Shown here one piece after another: positions 15,638 through 24,111 of a stretch of 38,988 bases of DNA. Where the stretch lies: contig CANLHI010000008.1 of assembly GCA_947490845.1 (NCBI GenBank), positions 1 through 38,988 of the forward strand. Direction: 5' to 3'. Each line of letters opens with the position of its first letter. Position 1 is the first letter of the stretch. The stretch comes from Actinomycetota bacterium. Its GTDB lineage: Bacteria; Actinomycetota; Actinomycetes; Nanopelagicales; Nanopelagicaceae. The notes below the pieces were generated by a model, which worked only from the letters and a program-made list of their open reading frames with translations, was not told where the DNA came from and ran no database searches. The translations under genes were made by a program, and so were the position numbers.

Positions 15638-16726
15638 AGAGTTACTACGGACCATTAGTTTTTCTGAAATTGCTGAAATTGCTGAAGCACTCAGTGAATC
15701 AGGATGCGCAATGACAATAGGTTTTCCATCATCGCCGCCCGTTCGCAACTGAGTACTAAACGGAACCTTGCCCAGGAGCGGAACTTCGCTGCCAACCAAA
15801 ACTGATAAGCGCGCTGCAGTTTCTTCTCCCCCGCCTTCTCCAAATAATGAAATTTCATCGTTGCAATGTGGGCAAGGGAAAGCCGACATATTCTCAATAA
15901 CGCCAACTACGCGTTGATGAATCTGGTGGGCAATTCGTCCAGCGCGCTCGGCAACCTCTGCCGCCGCGATCTGCGGAGTTGTAACAACTAAAATTTCTGA
16001 AGTTGGAATTAGTTGGCCTAGGGAAATCGCAAGGTCGCCGGTGCCCGGAGGTAAATCGATTAAAAGCAGATCAAGATCGCCCCAATAAGCATCAGATAAG
16101 AGTTGTTCTAGAACTCGGTGCAGCAACGGGCCACGGTAGGCCACCGCATCTGCGCGTTCAGGTTTAAACATCTCCATTGAAACAACTTTTACACCGTATG
16201 ACTCAAGTGGAATAAACATCTGATCAATCGCAGTTGGGCGCTGTCCCATCAAGTTCATCAAGCGTGGAATTGAGTGTCCATAAACATCGGCATCAAGAAT
16301 TCCAACTCGCAGGCCACGAAGCGCTGCAGATATAGCCAAGTTAGCAGTTAACGATGATTTTCCTACACCGCCTTTGCCAGATGCGATGCCAAGTACACGT
16401 GTTAGCGAATCAGGCTGGGCAAAGGGAATGAATTTTTCACGTCCGCCGCGCAAGAGTTTCTTTACATTATTTCGTTGTTCCTCTGACATTACGCCAAAGA
16501 CAATGGTCACCTCATCGATTGCAGCAACTTGTATAACCGCTGCAGTGATATCTGAGCGGAGTCGATCCTGCATAGGACAACCTGAAATTGTCAGCAAAAT
16601 TTTCAGTTCAGCAACAGATCCATTTACCGCGACCGATTCGACCATGCCTAGTTCTGGCAGAGGTCGATGGAGCTCAGGATCTGAAACGGTGGCAAGTGCA
16701 GCGTTAATTAGCTCGATTGTTGTCAT
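15605..16726 (-). CDS. mrp: Mrp/ApbC/NBP35-family iron-sulfur cluster carrier ATPase
   Basis: 373 residues. An N-terminal MIP18/DUF59 domain (about 1-90, with the conserved Cys50 in SGCPMQ) is followed by a P-loop ATPase with an intact deviant Walker A, SGKGGVGKSS, at about 116-125. The cluster-binding CPHC is near residue 285. The protein binds and transfers Fe-S clusters to apoproteins as a homodimer. The ATG overlaps the tatB TGA (ATGA). The C-terminus is encoded by a short nine-base tandem repeat (around 15665-15690, SAISAIS) and overlaps the DUF1003 gene by 33 bases. Confidence 0.92.
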   Translation of the reverse strand: MTTIELINAALATVSDPELHRPLPELGMVESVAVNGSVAELKILLTISGCPMQDRLRSDITAAVIQVAAIDEVTIVFGVMSEEQRNNVKKLLRGGREKFIPFAQPDSLTRVLGIASGKGGVGKSSLTANLAISAALRGLRVGILDADVYGHSIPRLMNLMGQRPTAIDQMFIPLESYGVKVVSMEMFKPERADAVAYRGPLLHRVLEQLLSDAYWGDLDLLLIDLPPGTGDLAISLGQLIPTSEILVVTTPQIAAAEVAERAGRIAHQIHQRVVGVIENMSAFPCPHCNDEISLFGEGGGEETAARLSVLVGSEVPLLGKVPFSTQLRTGGDDGKPIVIAHPDSLSASAISAISEKLMVRSNSLLGVRLGLST

Positions 16727-17025
16727 AGTAAATCAGGATCTAACTTTGCTTTAAATTTTGGTTTTTCTTCGCCATCTTCATCAAGCGCATTTGCTATCTG
16801 CTTCTTAATAAATTTCTTTGGGTGAAGATCTGATGGTTGTAAATCTTCAAATCCCGGCCCAAGGTTCTTGCGCAATTCGGATGTGGCGGTTTGTGACATC
16901 GCGCGAATTTTCTTAATTAACTTGGCTGCATCTACCGCTAAATGGGGTAAGCGGTCAGGTCCTACTAAAATTATGGCCAACAGAGCCAGACCCAGGAGTT
17001 CACCAGCACCGAAGTCAAAGAACAT
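16723..17025 (-). CDS. tatB: Sec-independent translocase subunit TatB
   Basis: 100 residues. One N-terminal membrane helix ends in the family motif ILVGPDRLPHLAV (Gly22-Pro23), followed by an amphipathic helix and a charged, probably disordered tail. Length and the GPDRLP motif separate it from TatA. With TatA and TatC, which are not in the window, it forms the receptor for twin-arginine signal peptides of folded proteins. It lies four bases after htrA with a GGAAAG ribosome binding site, and is coupled to mrp. The same order, htrA-tatB-mrp, occurs in mycobacteria. Confidence 0.9.
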   Translation of the reverse strand: MFFDFGAGELLGLALLAIILVGPDRLPHLAVDAAKLIKKIRAMSQTATSELRKNLGPGFEDLQPSDLHPKKFIKKQIANALDEDGEEKPKFKAKLDPDLL

Positions 17026-17029
17026 TACT

Positions 17030-18160
17030 TTACTTTCCAGCTTGCAAAGTTACAGAGGTAGTTGATGTGACACCGTTTCGAATATATGTAAGTACGGCCT
17101 TGTCACCAACACTTTTAGCTCGGATAGCCACAATCAATTCTTCTGCGGAATTAATTGCGCGGCCATCAAATTTGGTTATGACATCTCCACCTTTAAGTCC
17201 AGCTAACGCTGCAGGCCCACCCGGTAATATTGCCTTGTCAGTCTTTGAGATCAGCGCGCCGTCACCGTCGTACTTCATATCAATTGAGACGCCTAGAACT
17301 GGGTAGGTTGCCTTTCCATTTTTAATCAATTGATCGGCGGTCTTGCGTGCTTGGTTGATTGGGATTGCAAAACCTAGCCCTATTGAACCGCTCTGCGAGC
17401 CAAATGATGAACCAAGTGTTGCTATTGCAGAGTTAACGCCAATTACCGCTCCAGTTGAATCAACGAGTGGGCCACCTGAATTTCCAGGATTAATTGCCGC
17501 ATCTGTTTGAAGAGCGTTGATAAATGAGTTATCGCTACCTGTCTCACCTGCAGTAACCGCGCGATCTTTCGCGCTTATGATTCCTAAGGTGACTGTTCCT
17601 GAAAGGCCAAGTGGCGAACCTATAGCAATTACTGAATCTCCCACCGCAACTTTGTCACTGTCTCCAAGTTGAAGTGCTGTCAATCCAGTAGTGGAGATCT
17701 TGAGCACGGCTAGATCGTAGGAGGAATCTCGGCCAACAACTTTTGCTACAAATTCTCGACCGTTATTTAGGGTCACATTAATGGTTCCCTTACCCGCAAC
17801 CGCTTCTGCAATTACATGGTTGTTTGTCAAGATGTAACCGTTGCTCTCAATAACAAAACCGGTACCAGTTGATCCACCATCTTTGGCTCTAGCTTCGATT
17901 GATACAACTGATGGAATTACTCGCTTTGCAATATCTGCTACCGAACCAGGTGCGCGCTCAATTGAGCTAGAAGTTCTAGATAAATTTATTGATTGCCCAA
18001 ATAAAGATCCCGATGATGATGCACCAAAAATTGCTCCGACAAGACCGGCGACAAAGGCGAGAAGTATCGCATTGGCGCGCGTAATTAAATTAGCTTTTCC
18101 GTTCTTGTTTGCAGGTATCCACCAAGGTCCATTTGAACCGGTTGGTTGCGAGGTGCTCAT
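17030..18160 (-). CDS. htrA: HtrA/DegP-like membrane-anchored serine protease
   Basis: 376 residues. A cytoplasmic N-terminus of about 28 residues is followed by one transmembrane helix (about 29-47). The trypsin-like domain carries the triad H115 (TNNHVI), D149 (SYDLAV) and S228 (NPGNSGGP). One C-terminal PDZ domain (about 275-370) has VLGVSIDMKY and LAGLKGGDVITKFDGRAI. It degrades or refolds damaged proteins outside the membrane. In mycobacteria sigE and its anti-sigma gene lie beside this gene; they are absent here. The ATG at 18160 is 12 bases after the methyltransferase stop. Confidence 0.92.
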   Translation of the reverse strand: MSTSQPTGSNGPWWIPANKNGKANLITRANAILLAFVAGLVGAIFGASSSGSLFGQSINLSRTSSSIERAPGSVADIAKRVIPSVVSIEARAKDGGSTGTGFVIESNGYILTNNHVIAEAVAGKGTINVTLNNGREFVAKVVGRDSSYDLAVLKISTTGLTALQLGDSDKVAVGDSVIAIGSPLGLSGTVTLGIISAKDRAVTAGETGSDNSFINALQTDAAINPGNSGGPLVDSTGAVIGVNSAIATLGSSFGSQSGSIGLGFAIPINQARKTADQLIKNGKATYPVLGVSIDMKYDGDGALISKTDKAILPGGPAALAGLKGGDVITKFDGRAINSAEELIVAIRAKSVGDKAVLTYIRNGVTSTTSVTLQAGK

Positions 18161-18172
18161 AACCCCATCTTC

Positions 18173-18817
18173 CTATAGTTTCGTTGCAAGTAACAAACCA
18201 TCACCAACAGGTATGAGAGAAGTCACCCAAAGGTCTGTCTCGTTTTTCATAGATTTCCCAGCCTCACGCAGCGCCACCGTCTTGGGATCTCGTTGAGCTG
18301 GATCAGATACTTTCTCACCACCAAAGAAATTATCAATAACAAAAACTCCACCGCTTCGCAGAATGCGATGGGCCTCGTGTATTGCAACAGGTAGATCTTC
18401 AGGCTTGTGGCGAAATATAACTAAATCATAAGCACGATCTGCCAATTTCGTCATTACATCCATAACTGGATTTGTGATTAATCTAAAACGTGCAGCTGCT
18501 ATATCTGCACTTTGAAAGGCAAGTTTGGCAGCGTTGCTATGTTCCATCTCATCATCAATTGAAGTGAGAGTGCCGCTAGCCAACATTCCTTCTAATACCC
18601 AAAGTGCACCAATGCCAGAGCCGGTGCCTATTTCTACTACTGATTGTGCAGAGAGAATGTGAGCCAAATGCTTTAAGTAGGCGCCAGTGCCACAAGTTGT
18701 ATCGATTGCACCAATTTCTTCCCCACGGGCGCGCGCTGACTTCTTTACTTCATCCTCTTGTATGAAACCTTCAGCATATGAGTGTGGATCAATTATCATC
18801 AAAGTGTTCTCAGCCAT
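18173..18817 (-). CDS. SAM-dependent O-methyltransferase (Rv1220c type)
   Basis: 214 residues from the ATG at 18817. The SAM-binding motif I is VVEIGTGSGIGALW (about 61-74), the acidic residue at the end of strand 2 is in LTSIDDE, and the motif YDLVIF follows. The fold is that of the catechol/caffeoyl-CoA O-methyltransferase family (class I). The substrate is unknown. A second ATG at 18799 would form a TGATG overlap with pepA and remove only six residues; neither has a clear ribosome binding site, so the start is uncertain. The adjacency to htrA matches mycobacteria. Confidence 0.85.
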   Translation of the reverse strand: MAENTLMIIDPHSYAEGFIQEDEVKKSARARGEEIGAIDTTCGTGAYLKHLAHILSAQSVVEIGTGSGIGALWVLEGMLASGTLTSIDDEMEHSNAAKLAFQSADIAAARFRLITNPVMDVMTKLADRAYDLVIFRHKPEDLPVAIHEAHRILRSGGVFVIDNFFGGEKVSDPAQRDPKTVALREAGKSMKNETDLWVTSLIPVGDGLLLATKL

Positions 18818-20322
18818 TCAATTAGGAGGCGAACACCAAAGCCGGTGCCACCTTTAGGATTTTCTCCAACATCGCCTTCGCTGCGGGCAACTCCTGCAAT
18901 ATCCAAGTGAACCCAGGTGCGTTCGCCAGCGAATTGTTCGAGAAATAGCGCTGCAGTGATTGAGCCTGCACTAAATTTTTTCTTCGCTGTAACGTGACTT
19001 AAATCTGCAATAGGACTTTCCAGCGCCTGGTGATAATCATCTACTAATGGCATATGCCAAACTCGATCGCCAGATTTTTCACCTACTGAATAAAAATTCT
19101 TAGCTAACTTTTCATCTCGCGTGTACATCGCCGCATGCTGGCGACCTAGACCAAGCGTCGCTGATCCCGTTAGCGTTGCGATATCAATTAGGTAATCTGG
19201 ATCTAAATTCTTATCCGCGTAAGCCAAGCCATCTGCCAAAACTAAGCGACCTTCGGCATCGGTGTCGAGAATTTCAACAGTCTTGCCACCGTATTGAGTT
19301 ATGACATCACTTGGACGTTGTGATGTACCGGAAAGAGCATTTTCGGCCAACATCATTAAAACTGTTACATGTACTTGTGGTTGAAAGTGGTTTAGCGCAC
19401 TGATTGCGCCAAGTGCGGCGGCAGATCCAGCCATATCGGATTTCATTGCCATCATGGTGTCGTAAGGACGTTTCAGCGAAACACCGCCCGTATCAAAGGT
19501 AATTCCTTTTCCGACAATAACCACGTGCGGGAGTGTGCCAATATTTTTTTTCATTCCACGCGGATGATAAGTAACCTCCACAAAACGTGGTCCGGGATTT
19601 GGCGAAGAATTTCCAACTGCGCGCAGCCCTCCAAATTCAGCCAATTCTTTTCCAGCTAAGATTTTTATTTCAAGGCCATTTTCGACGGCAATCTTCTGCG
19701 CCTCATCGGCCATCCATAAAGGTGTCTTAATATTGGAAGGGGTGTGAATTAAATCGCGAGTGCGAGAGATCGCGCTGGCAATAACGCTGGCATCATCTAT
19801 GACTTCTGGCTTATCCGTTGCAAATAAGAACTGTGGCAATTCTTGAGTAGCGCCAGTTTTCTGAGTCCAGATATATGCACCGAGTTGTACTGATGTAGCA
19901 AAGGCCATCAATTGATCGGGGCTGGAAACACAGATTGAGGAAATTAGAGTTGCCTTTCCTCGGCCTTTTCGACCTAGGGCCGCACCTGCTTGTCGCAATG
20001 AAGAAGTTGTTGCATCCCCAAGGCCGATTAGCAGAATGCGATCTGCCTCCATTTGATTTGATGCGACCGGAATTTCAAATATTTCGCCAGTCTTGCCAGT
20101 GGCAGAAAAGAATTCGAGTTCATCGCGCAAATTAACTTCGAAGAGTTTTTCTAATTTCTTTACCAAAACCGCATGCGCAGGGAAATCAAAAACTGGCTTA
20201 TCGCCCTCAGATTTTGCAGTAAATCCGATTGCAATTGCCGCAGAATCGGCGAGCGCAGCAACGTTAACTTCGATAGCGCTGAGCAAGGAAGCAGAATATT
20301 TAATCGCCGTTTTCGAATTCAT
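18799..20322 (-). CDS. pepA: Leucyl aminopeptidase (M17 family)
   Basis: 507 residues from the ATG at 20322; a TTG at 20331 would add three. The C-terminal catalytic domain has GKGITFDTGG and MKSDMAGSAA, and the signature reads DTDAEGRL instead of the usual NTDAEGRL. All two-metal ligands of E. coli PepA (K270, D275, D293, D352 and E354) have counterparts, as do catalytic K282 (in SLKRP) and R356. The enzyme is a hexameric zinc or manganese exopeptidase that recycles N-terminal residues from peptides. A TAGCCT box ends nine bases before the ATG. It precedes the O-methyltransferase gene with overlap. Confidence 0.92.
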   Translation of the reverse strand: MNSKTAIKYSASLLSAIEVNVAALADSAAIAIGFTAKSEGDKPVFDFPAHAVLVKKLEKLFEVNLRDELEFFSATGKTGEIFEIPVASNQMEADRILLIGLGDATTSSLRQAGAALGRKGRGKATLISSICVSSPDQLMAFATSVQLGAYIWTQKTGATQELPQFLFATDKPEVIDDASVIASAISRTRDLIHTPSNIKTPLWMADEAQKIAVENGLEIKILAGKELAEFGGLRAVGNSSPNPGPRFVEVTYHPRGMKKNIGTLPHVVIVGKGITFDTGGVSLKRPYDTMMAMKSDMAGSAAALGAISALNHFQPQVHVTVLMMLAENALSGTSQRPSDVITQYGGKTVEILDTDAEGRLVLADGLAYADKNLDPDYLIDIATLTGSATLGLGRQHAAMYTRDEKLAKNFYSVGEKSGDRVWHMPLVDDYHQALESPIADLSHVTAKKKFSAGSITAALFLEQFAGERTWVHLDIAGVARSEGDVGENPKGGTGFGVRLLIEWLRTL

Positions 20323-20386
20323 TATTGCCAAAGGCTAGCGACTGATTGCTCGGAAAGCGCGGCTAGCCAGCGGATTTTTAGTTGAA

Positions 20387-20566
20387 TTACTTCTTTATCA
20401 AGGCAACAGCGGCTTCTAGGGCAGCGCTGAGGTTATTGGCTTCTTGGGGATTTAGTTCTACGACCAAACGTCCGCCACCTTCGAGTGGAATTCTCATGAC
20501 TAGGGAGCGAGCTTCCTTGGTTACTTCCATCGGTCCATCACCAGTGCGAGGTTTCATGGCTGCCAT
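20387..20566 (-). CDS. DUF3117 protein
   Basis: 59 residues starting MAAMKPRTGDGPMEV, the near-invariant start of actinobacterial DUF3117 proteins (Rv1211 in M. tuberculosis), followed by MRIPLEGGGRLVVEL. The ATG at 20566 has a strong ribosome binding site (AAAGGAG). An upstream GTG at 20611 has none and would add unconserved residues. The fold is probably a small beta-hairpin plus helix; the function is unknown. The 113-base gap upstream (20567-20679) contains the binding site and a weak -10-like TATTCT but no other structure that I can see. Confidence 0.9.
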   Translation of the reverse strand: MAAMKPRTGDGPMEVTKEARSLVMRIPLEGGGRLVVELNPQEANNLSAALEAAVALIKK

Positions 20567-20679
20567 AGGGAAGACTCCTTTGTTGCGAATGATGCGGTCA
20601 TTTCTGGCCACACTGAAAATTGCAGAGAATAAGTATCTCGCAAATCGGGCTAGGGATGAAATCGAGTCAGGCAGATGCC

Positions 20680-20874
20680 TTAACCCAGCCCAAGTAACGC
20701 GGTAATTCGCCCTTTTCCTGATGCCATTACTGCAATTACTGATTTTTCAGGCACCCCTAGTAATTTAGCAATTTCATCGCTAGGCATCAATCTTAAGTAA
20801 TGCAAGGTCAAAATGATTCGCTCTTCCTCCGGCAATTGCGCCAAGGCATCAGCCAAGGAAAGGGGCGCGCTCAT
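20680..20874 (-). CDS. Stand-alone sigma-70 region 4-like small protein
   Basis: 64 residues. The sequence from ALAQLPEEERIILTLHYL to GKGRI aligns by eye with region 4 of ECF sigma factors: LP.E.R..L.L.Y, then the helix-turn-helix SDEIAKLLGVPEKSV. There is no region 2 upstream in any frame. The recognition helix reads SVIAVMASGKGRI, lacking the usual K-S-R of VKSRLSRAR, so DNA binding may be weak. The ATG at 20874 is 10 bases after the SRPBCC stop; an in-frame TTG at 20988 would overlap that gene by about 100 bases. It could be a remnant of an ECF sigma gene or a small regulator that competes for RNA polymerase. Confidence 0.6.
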   Translation of the reverse strand: MSAPLSLADALAQLPEEERIILTLHYLRLMPSDEIAKLLGVPEKSVIAVMASGKGRITALLGLG

Positions 20875-20884
20875 ATGCTCAAGG

Positions 20885-21340
20885 TTACTCGGGTCTGCCA
20901 AGCGTTGCTTTAAGGCGAGCCAGAGAGATTCGAACTCCAAGCCACATAAACGGGTAGATCGCGAAAAATTTTGCGCGTGAGCACTCAATTTCTTCAGACC
21001 AATTAAAGCGAGTTGAGTTTGGGGAAATTTCGATTAGTTCGAAGGCGCCAACTCCTTTAAAGATCTTACCTATGTGCAAAACATCGCAACGCTTTGGTGG
21101 TTGCCAACTCGTTACAACCATTGTGTCTAGTAACCCCAGCTTTGAAAATCTGGGAAAGCTTTTATAGAAAGGTCCGGTAAATGCTGAAATAGATGTGCCG
21201 ACTCCTTCATGAATTTGGGAAGTGACCCAAACTTTTGTTTGCAACATCCAATCGCCTTGGCTCTCCCAATCAGCGATCGCTTTCCACGCGCGAGATCTTG
21301 AACAAGGCAGTTTGACGCTAAGTCGAATGGTGTTTGCCAT
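20885..21340 (-). CDS. SRPBCC-family protein (polyketide cyclase/dehydrase-like)
   Basis: 151 residues. The N-terminus IRLSVKLPCSRSRAWKAIADWESQGDWM is the typical opening strand and helix of the START/SRPBCC fold. It then has the antiparallel strands and the long C-terminal helix that close the ligand cavity; the C-terminus FFAIYPFMWLGVRISLARLKATLG is that helix. These proteins bind hydrophobic ligands; this ligand is unknown. It lies 16 bases after the LOG gene and 10 bases before the sigma region-4 protein, so probably in one transcript. Confidence 0.72.
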   Translation of the reverse strand: MANTIRLSVKLPCSRSRAWKAIADWESQGDWMLQTKVWVTSQIHEGVGTSISAFTGPFYKSFPRFSKLGLLDTMVVTSWQPPKRCDVLHIGKIFKGVGAFELIEISPNSTRFNWSEEIECSRAKFFAIYPFMWLGVRISLARLKATLGRPE

Positions 21341-21356
21341 CTACTGATTTTCCATT

Positions 21357-21890
21357 TTATTGTGCTGCAATATCGAGTGCTTGATCAACGGTTCGCGCCC
21401 AGTGCAATAGTTCGCGTTGGCCTGGTTTCACAAAACCGTGTTCTTCTAAATGATCAATCAGAGTTGCAAGGGGTGCATATATATCAAATGGATCTAAAAT
21501 AATTACTGGTTTATCGTGGAATTTAAGGAAACGTCCCACCCAAATTTCAAATAGCTCTTCTAAGGTGCCGATGCCGCCCGGCAGCGCAATAAAAGCATCA
21601 GATAGATCTTCAATCTTTGCTTTGCGGCTACGCATCGAGTCAACGACGTGTAGTTCATCGCACTCTTTATCGGCAAATTCGATATCAACTAATCTTTGTG
21701 GAATAACGCCAATCGTTCGTCCACCAGATTGGCGAGCACCGCGCGAGACGGCTCCCATTGCAGAAATATGACCACCTCCTGATACGAGTTCCCACGAACG
21801 AGCCGCTATTGCCGCCCCCAGGTCTTGGGCTAACTCAATATATTTCTGGTCGATAGTCTGTGATGAGGAGCAATAAACGGCGATACGCAT
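21357..21890 (-). CDS. LOG-family protein (TIGR00730, Rv1205 type)
   Basis: 177 residues. Family motifs are SGGGHISAMGAV (about 38-49) and LPGGIGTLEELFE (about 102-114), which line the nucleotide site; the Arg and Glu residues of the active site are present. LOG enzymes split cytokinin riboside monophosphates or other nucleoside monophosphates to base plus ribose-5-phosphate; M. tuberculosis Rv1205 has the same GGGH-SAMG form. The ATG at 21890 lies seven bases after a TATCCT -10 box (21903-21898) and diverges from dapD with only 30 bases between. Confidence 0.9.
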   Translation of the reverse strand: MRIAVYCSSSQTIDQKYIELAQDLGAAIAARSWELVSGGGHISAMGAVSRGARQSGGRTIGVIPQRLVDIEFADKECDELHVVDSMRSRKAKIEDLSDAFIALPGGIGTLEELFEIWVGRFLKFHDKPVIILDPFDIYAPLATLIDHLEEHGFVKPGQRELLHWARTVDQALDIAAQ

Positions 21891-21897
21891 GAGCCAA

Positions 21898-21914
21898 AGG
21901 ATAGGGGTTAGGCT
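21898..21914. promoter_or_regulatory. Back-to-back -10 boxes between LOG gene and dapD
   Basis: Minus-strand TATCCT (21903-21898) is seven bases from the LOG ATG, and plus-strand TAGGCT (21909-21914) is six bases from the dapD ATG. Both predict leaderless transcripts, and RNA polymerase could not sit on both at once. Confidence 0.5.
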
Positions 21915-21920
21915 TATCGC

Positions 21921-22859
21921 ATGTCTTCATCATCGAAATCTCCATCAGGATTGGCTTCGGGCCATGGAATTGCAACTTTATCTGGCGCAACAGTTCTAGA
22001 TGTTTGGTTTCCGACCCCATCACTTGGCGCACTTACGGGTCAACCTGATCAATCTTTAACCGCACTGGTTGGCAAAGATGATGTCCGCAAAGTTACGCGT
22101 GAGATTATTTCAATTGAAATTGACTTATCCGTTGCACCGCAAAGCGCCGCTGATGCTTATCTGCGACTTCATCTACTTTCTCATCGTTTAATTAAGCCAC
22201 ATGGCGCTGTAATGGATGGAATATTTGGGCTTCTAACAAATGTTGCTTGGACATCGGCTGGCCCATGCGCCGTTGAAGGATTTGAGACGGTGCGCGCTGC
22301 TTTACGCGCTAAGTATGGCCATGTCACTGTATTTGGCGTTGATAAGTTCCCACGTATGGTTGATTACGTAGTCCCATCTGGTGTGCGCATTGCCGATGCT
22401 GATCGAGTTCGCTTAGGAGCGCACCTTGCATCTGGCACAACAGTTATGCATGAAGGATTTGTTAACTTCAACGCCGGCACCTTAGGAACATCTATGGTTG
22501 AAGGTCGTATTTCTGCCGGCGTCGTCGTCGGCGATGGTAGCGATGTCGGTGGTGGAGCATCAATTATGGGAACGCTTAGTGGTGGTGGAAAAGAAGTTGT
22601 CTCAATCGGCGAGAAGTGCTTACTCGGCGCTAACTCTGGTTTAGGCATTTCACTTGGAAATAACTGTGTAATCGAAGCCGGTACTTACATAACCGCGGCG
22701 GCAAAGGTGCGCCTGCCAGATGGCGAAATTGTTAAAGCTGGAACGCTATCTGGGGCGAGCGATCTCTTATTTCGCCGAAATTCTTTAGACGGTTCTTTGG
22801 AAGTTGTAATGCGCACCGGCACATGGGGCGGGCTTAACTCAATTCTGCATGCGAATTAA
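21921..22859 (+). CDS. dapD: Tetrahydrodipicolinate N-succinyltransferase (actinobacterial type)
   Basis: 312 residues. It has an N-terminal mixed domain of about 110 residues, the family segment [20 protein letters not shown], and a C-terminal left-handed beta-helix of hexapeptide repeats ([27 protein letters not shown] onward), all typical of the actinobacterial DapD trimer. It transfers succinyl from succinyl-CoA to tetrahydrodipicolinate, the committed step of the succinylase route to meso-diaminopimelate and lysine. DapC acts next (1257-2330). The ATG is six bases after a TAGGCT -10 box. It is a single-gene unit; dapE, which often lies nearby in other actinobacteria, is not in the window. 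Confidence 0.93.
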   Translation: MSSSSKSPSGLASGHGIATLSGATVLDVWFPTPSLGALTGQPDQSLTALVGKDDVRKVTREIISIEIDLSVAPQSAADAYLRLHLLSHRLIKPHGAVMDGIFGLLTNVAWTSAGPCAVEGFETVRAALRAKYGHVTVFGVDKFPRMVDYVVPSGVRIADADRVRLGAHLASGTTVMHEGFVNFNAGTLGTSMVEGRISAGVVVGDGSDVGGGASIMGTLSGGGKEVVSIGEKCLLGANSGLGISLGNNCVIEAGTYITAAAKVRLPDGEIVKAGTLSGASDLLFRRNSLDGSLEVVMRTGTWGGLNSILHAN

Positions 22860-22863
22860 ATAA

Positions 22864-24111
22864 CTAACTTAGGATTGAAAACCAAGCTGAAGGTAACTTA
22901 CTTCTGCTCCTAAAGGTCTCACCTCTTAGCGTCGCCGTTTTTCCTGTTGACGAGGTTGCTTGAATCATGGCAACCGTACCTGCTGGATTTTGAGATAACA
23001 CCTGCAGCGTCGCAACATCACTTAGCGCAAAGGCTGCTGCTATTACTGATTGAGGAATTTCTCTGGCCCAAGATGCAAATCGCGGATTCAACGCCACATC
23101 AACACTTGCTGTATCTAGAACACTTTGTGTATATGCAGTAGCCGTTCCCCAAGCATGTTCTGATGTTTCAGTTATGCCGCCACTAGATGAAGAGAAATAA
23201 GCGGTGATTGGCAATCCTGCGAAAGTAATAATCTGACCAGCCGTTGAATTGACGGCAGCTTTCCAGATTTCACCAAATCTTGGTTCGCCTTCTTTGCTGT
23301 AGCCAGCAAATGTTTGATCGCTAATTGATCCATATAAGTGACAATCACATGCGGTGCGAATGCGAACTGCTTTTGCGATCGCGTATGTGCGAGATGCGAT
23401 GGCTTGTGCCTGCAAAGCGGCCTGCGGCCAAGAGGAAGGTACTTCGCTTATCCCCCACAAATATTCATCTTGTAATCTCACCGAATTTATAATCTCTAAG
23501 CGCTTACCTAATAATTTATCTTTAATCACCTTAAACTGCATTTGACCATGGCGATACCTATTTATAACTCCATTTGTCGTAACCGAAAGAACTACCGGTG
23601 GGCCCTCTTGATATCGAGTACCGCTCCACCTCAAGGTGAATACTGTCCCAACTGCAATCTGAGTCGTCTTGGTTCCACGAGTCGTTGAAATCGAAATCTG
23701 GCTATCAATTAGATTAACGTTAAGGGAAGTCTTACTTGGATAATTCAAAATTGAAGTAGCAGAACCAGTCTCTGGAACATCTCCCGCATATAAAGAAAAT
23801 GCTGCTCCGACCGAATCACTTTTTATTTTTGCTGAGGTAAGTAAATGACCAACATTGATACGCACGATTTGCGTATCAGTTGTGGTTTCTACCGATGTGC
23901 CCGTGTAGTAATAATTTAATATTGCGGTAGCTGACTCACCAGCCAACGCCTTAGCGCGTGCGCCAATCTGACTCATGCCGACACCGTGGCCATAGCCACT
24001 TCCTGAAAACGAGAATTTGGTTGGAACTTCAATGGCTTGGGCGTAATTTGGAAAGCTGGAAAGTAAAAGTGCAATAGTTAAAGCGCTTGGTATTCGCTTA
24101 TACATCCTCAT
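22864..24111 (-). CDS. SpoIID/LytB-domain secreted protein
   Basis: 415 residues from the ATG at 24111, which begins a clear signal peptide (MRMYKRIPSALTIALLLSS, cleavage likely after AQA). An earlier GTG at 24147 would put 12 polar residues in front of it. The mature protein starts with GYGHGVGMSQIGARA and has the SpoIID core SEVPSSWPQAALQAQAIASRTYA, with the glutamate that is catalytic in SpoIID, and later SSSSGG. SpoIID is a peptidoglycan lytic transglycosylase of sporulating Firmicutes; here the context is glycopolymer export, so wall remodelling is more likely. It is last in the GT2-ABC operon and overlaps the ATPase gene by 14 bases. Confidence 0.85.
   Translation of the reverse strand: MRMYKRIPSALTIALLLSSFPNYAQAIEVPTKFSFSGSGYGHGVGMSQIGARAKALAGESATAILNYYYTGTSVETTTDTQIVRINVGHLLTSAKIKSDSVGAAFSLYAGDVPETGSATSILNYPSKTSLNVNLIDSQISISTTRGTKTTQIAVGTVFTLRWSGTRYQEGPPVVLSVTTNGVINRYRHGQMQFKVIKDKLLGKRLEIINSVRLQDEYLWGISEVPSSWPQAALQAQAIASRTYAIAKAVRIRTACDCHLYGSISDQTFAGYSKEGEPRFGEIWKAAVNSTAGQIITFAGLPITAYFSSSSGGITETSEHAWGTATAYTQSVLDTASVDVALNPRFASWAREIPQSVIAAAFALSDVATLQVLSQNPAGTVAMIQATSSTGKTATLRGETFRSRSKLPSAWFSILS

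Noticed and set aside
15665-15690. Nine-base tandem repeat (gaaattgct) near the mrp stop
   Set aside because: Only two to three copies inside coding sequence (SAISAIS); no sign of a regulatory or mobile repeat.
20875-20988. N-terminal extension of the sigma region-4 protein from TTG at 20988
   Set aside because: It would overlap the SRPBCC gene by about 100 bases in another frame and lacks sigma region 2 similarity; the ATG at 20874 is better placed.
22864-24111. Evidence of sporulation from the SpoIID homologue
   Set aside because: SpoIID/LytB domains are widespread in non-sporulating bacteria and no other sporulation gene is present.
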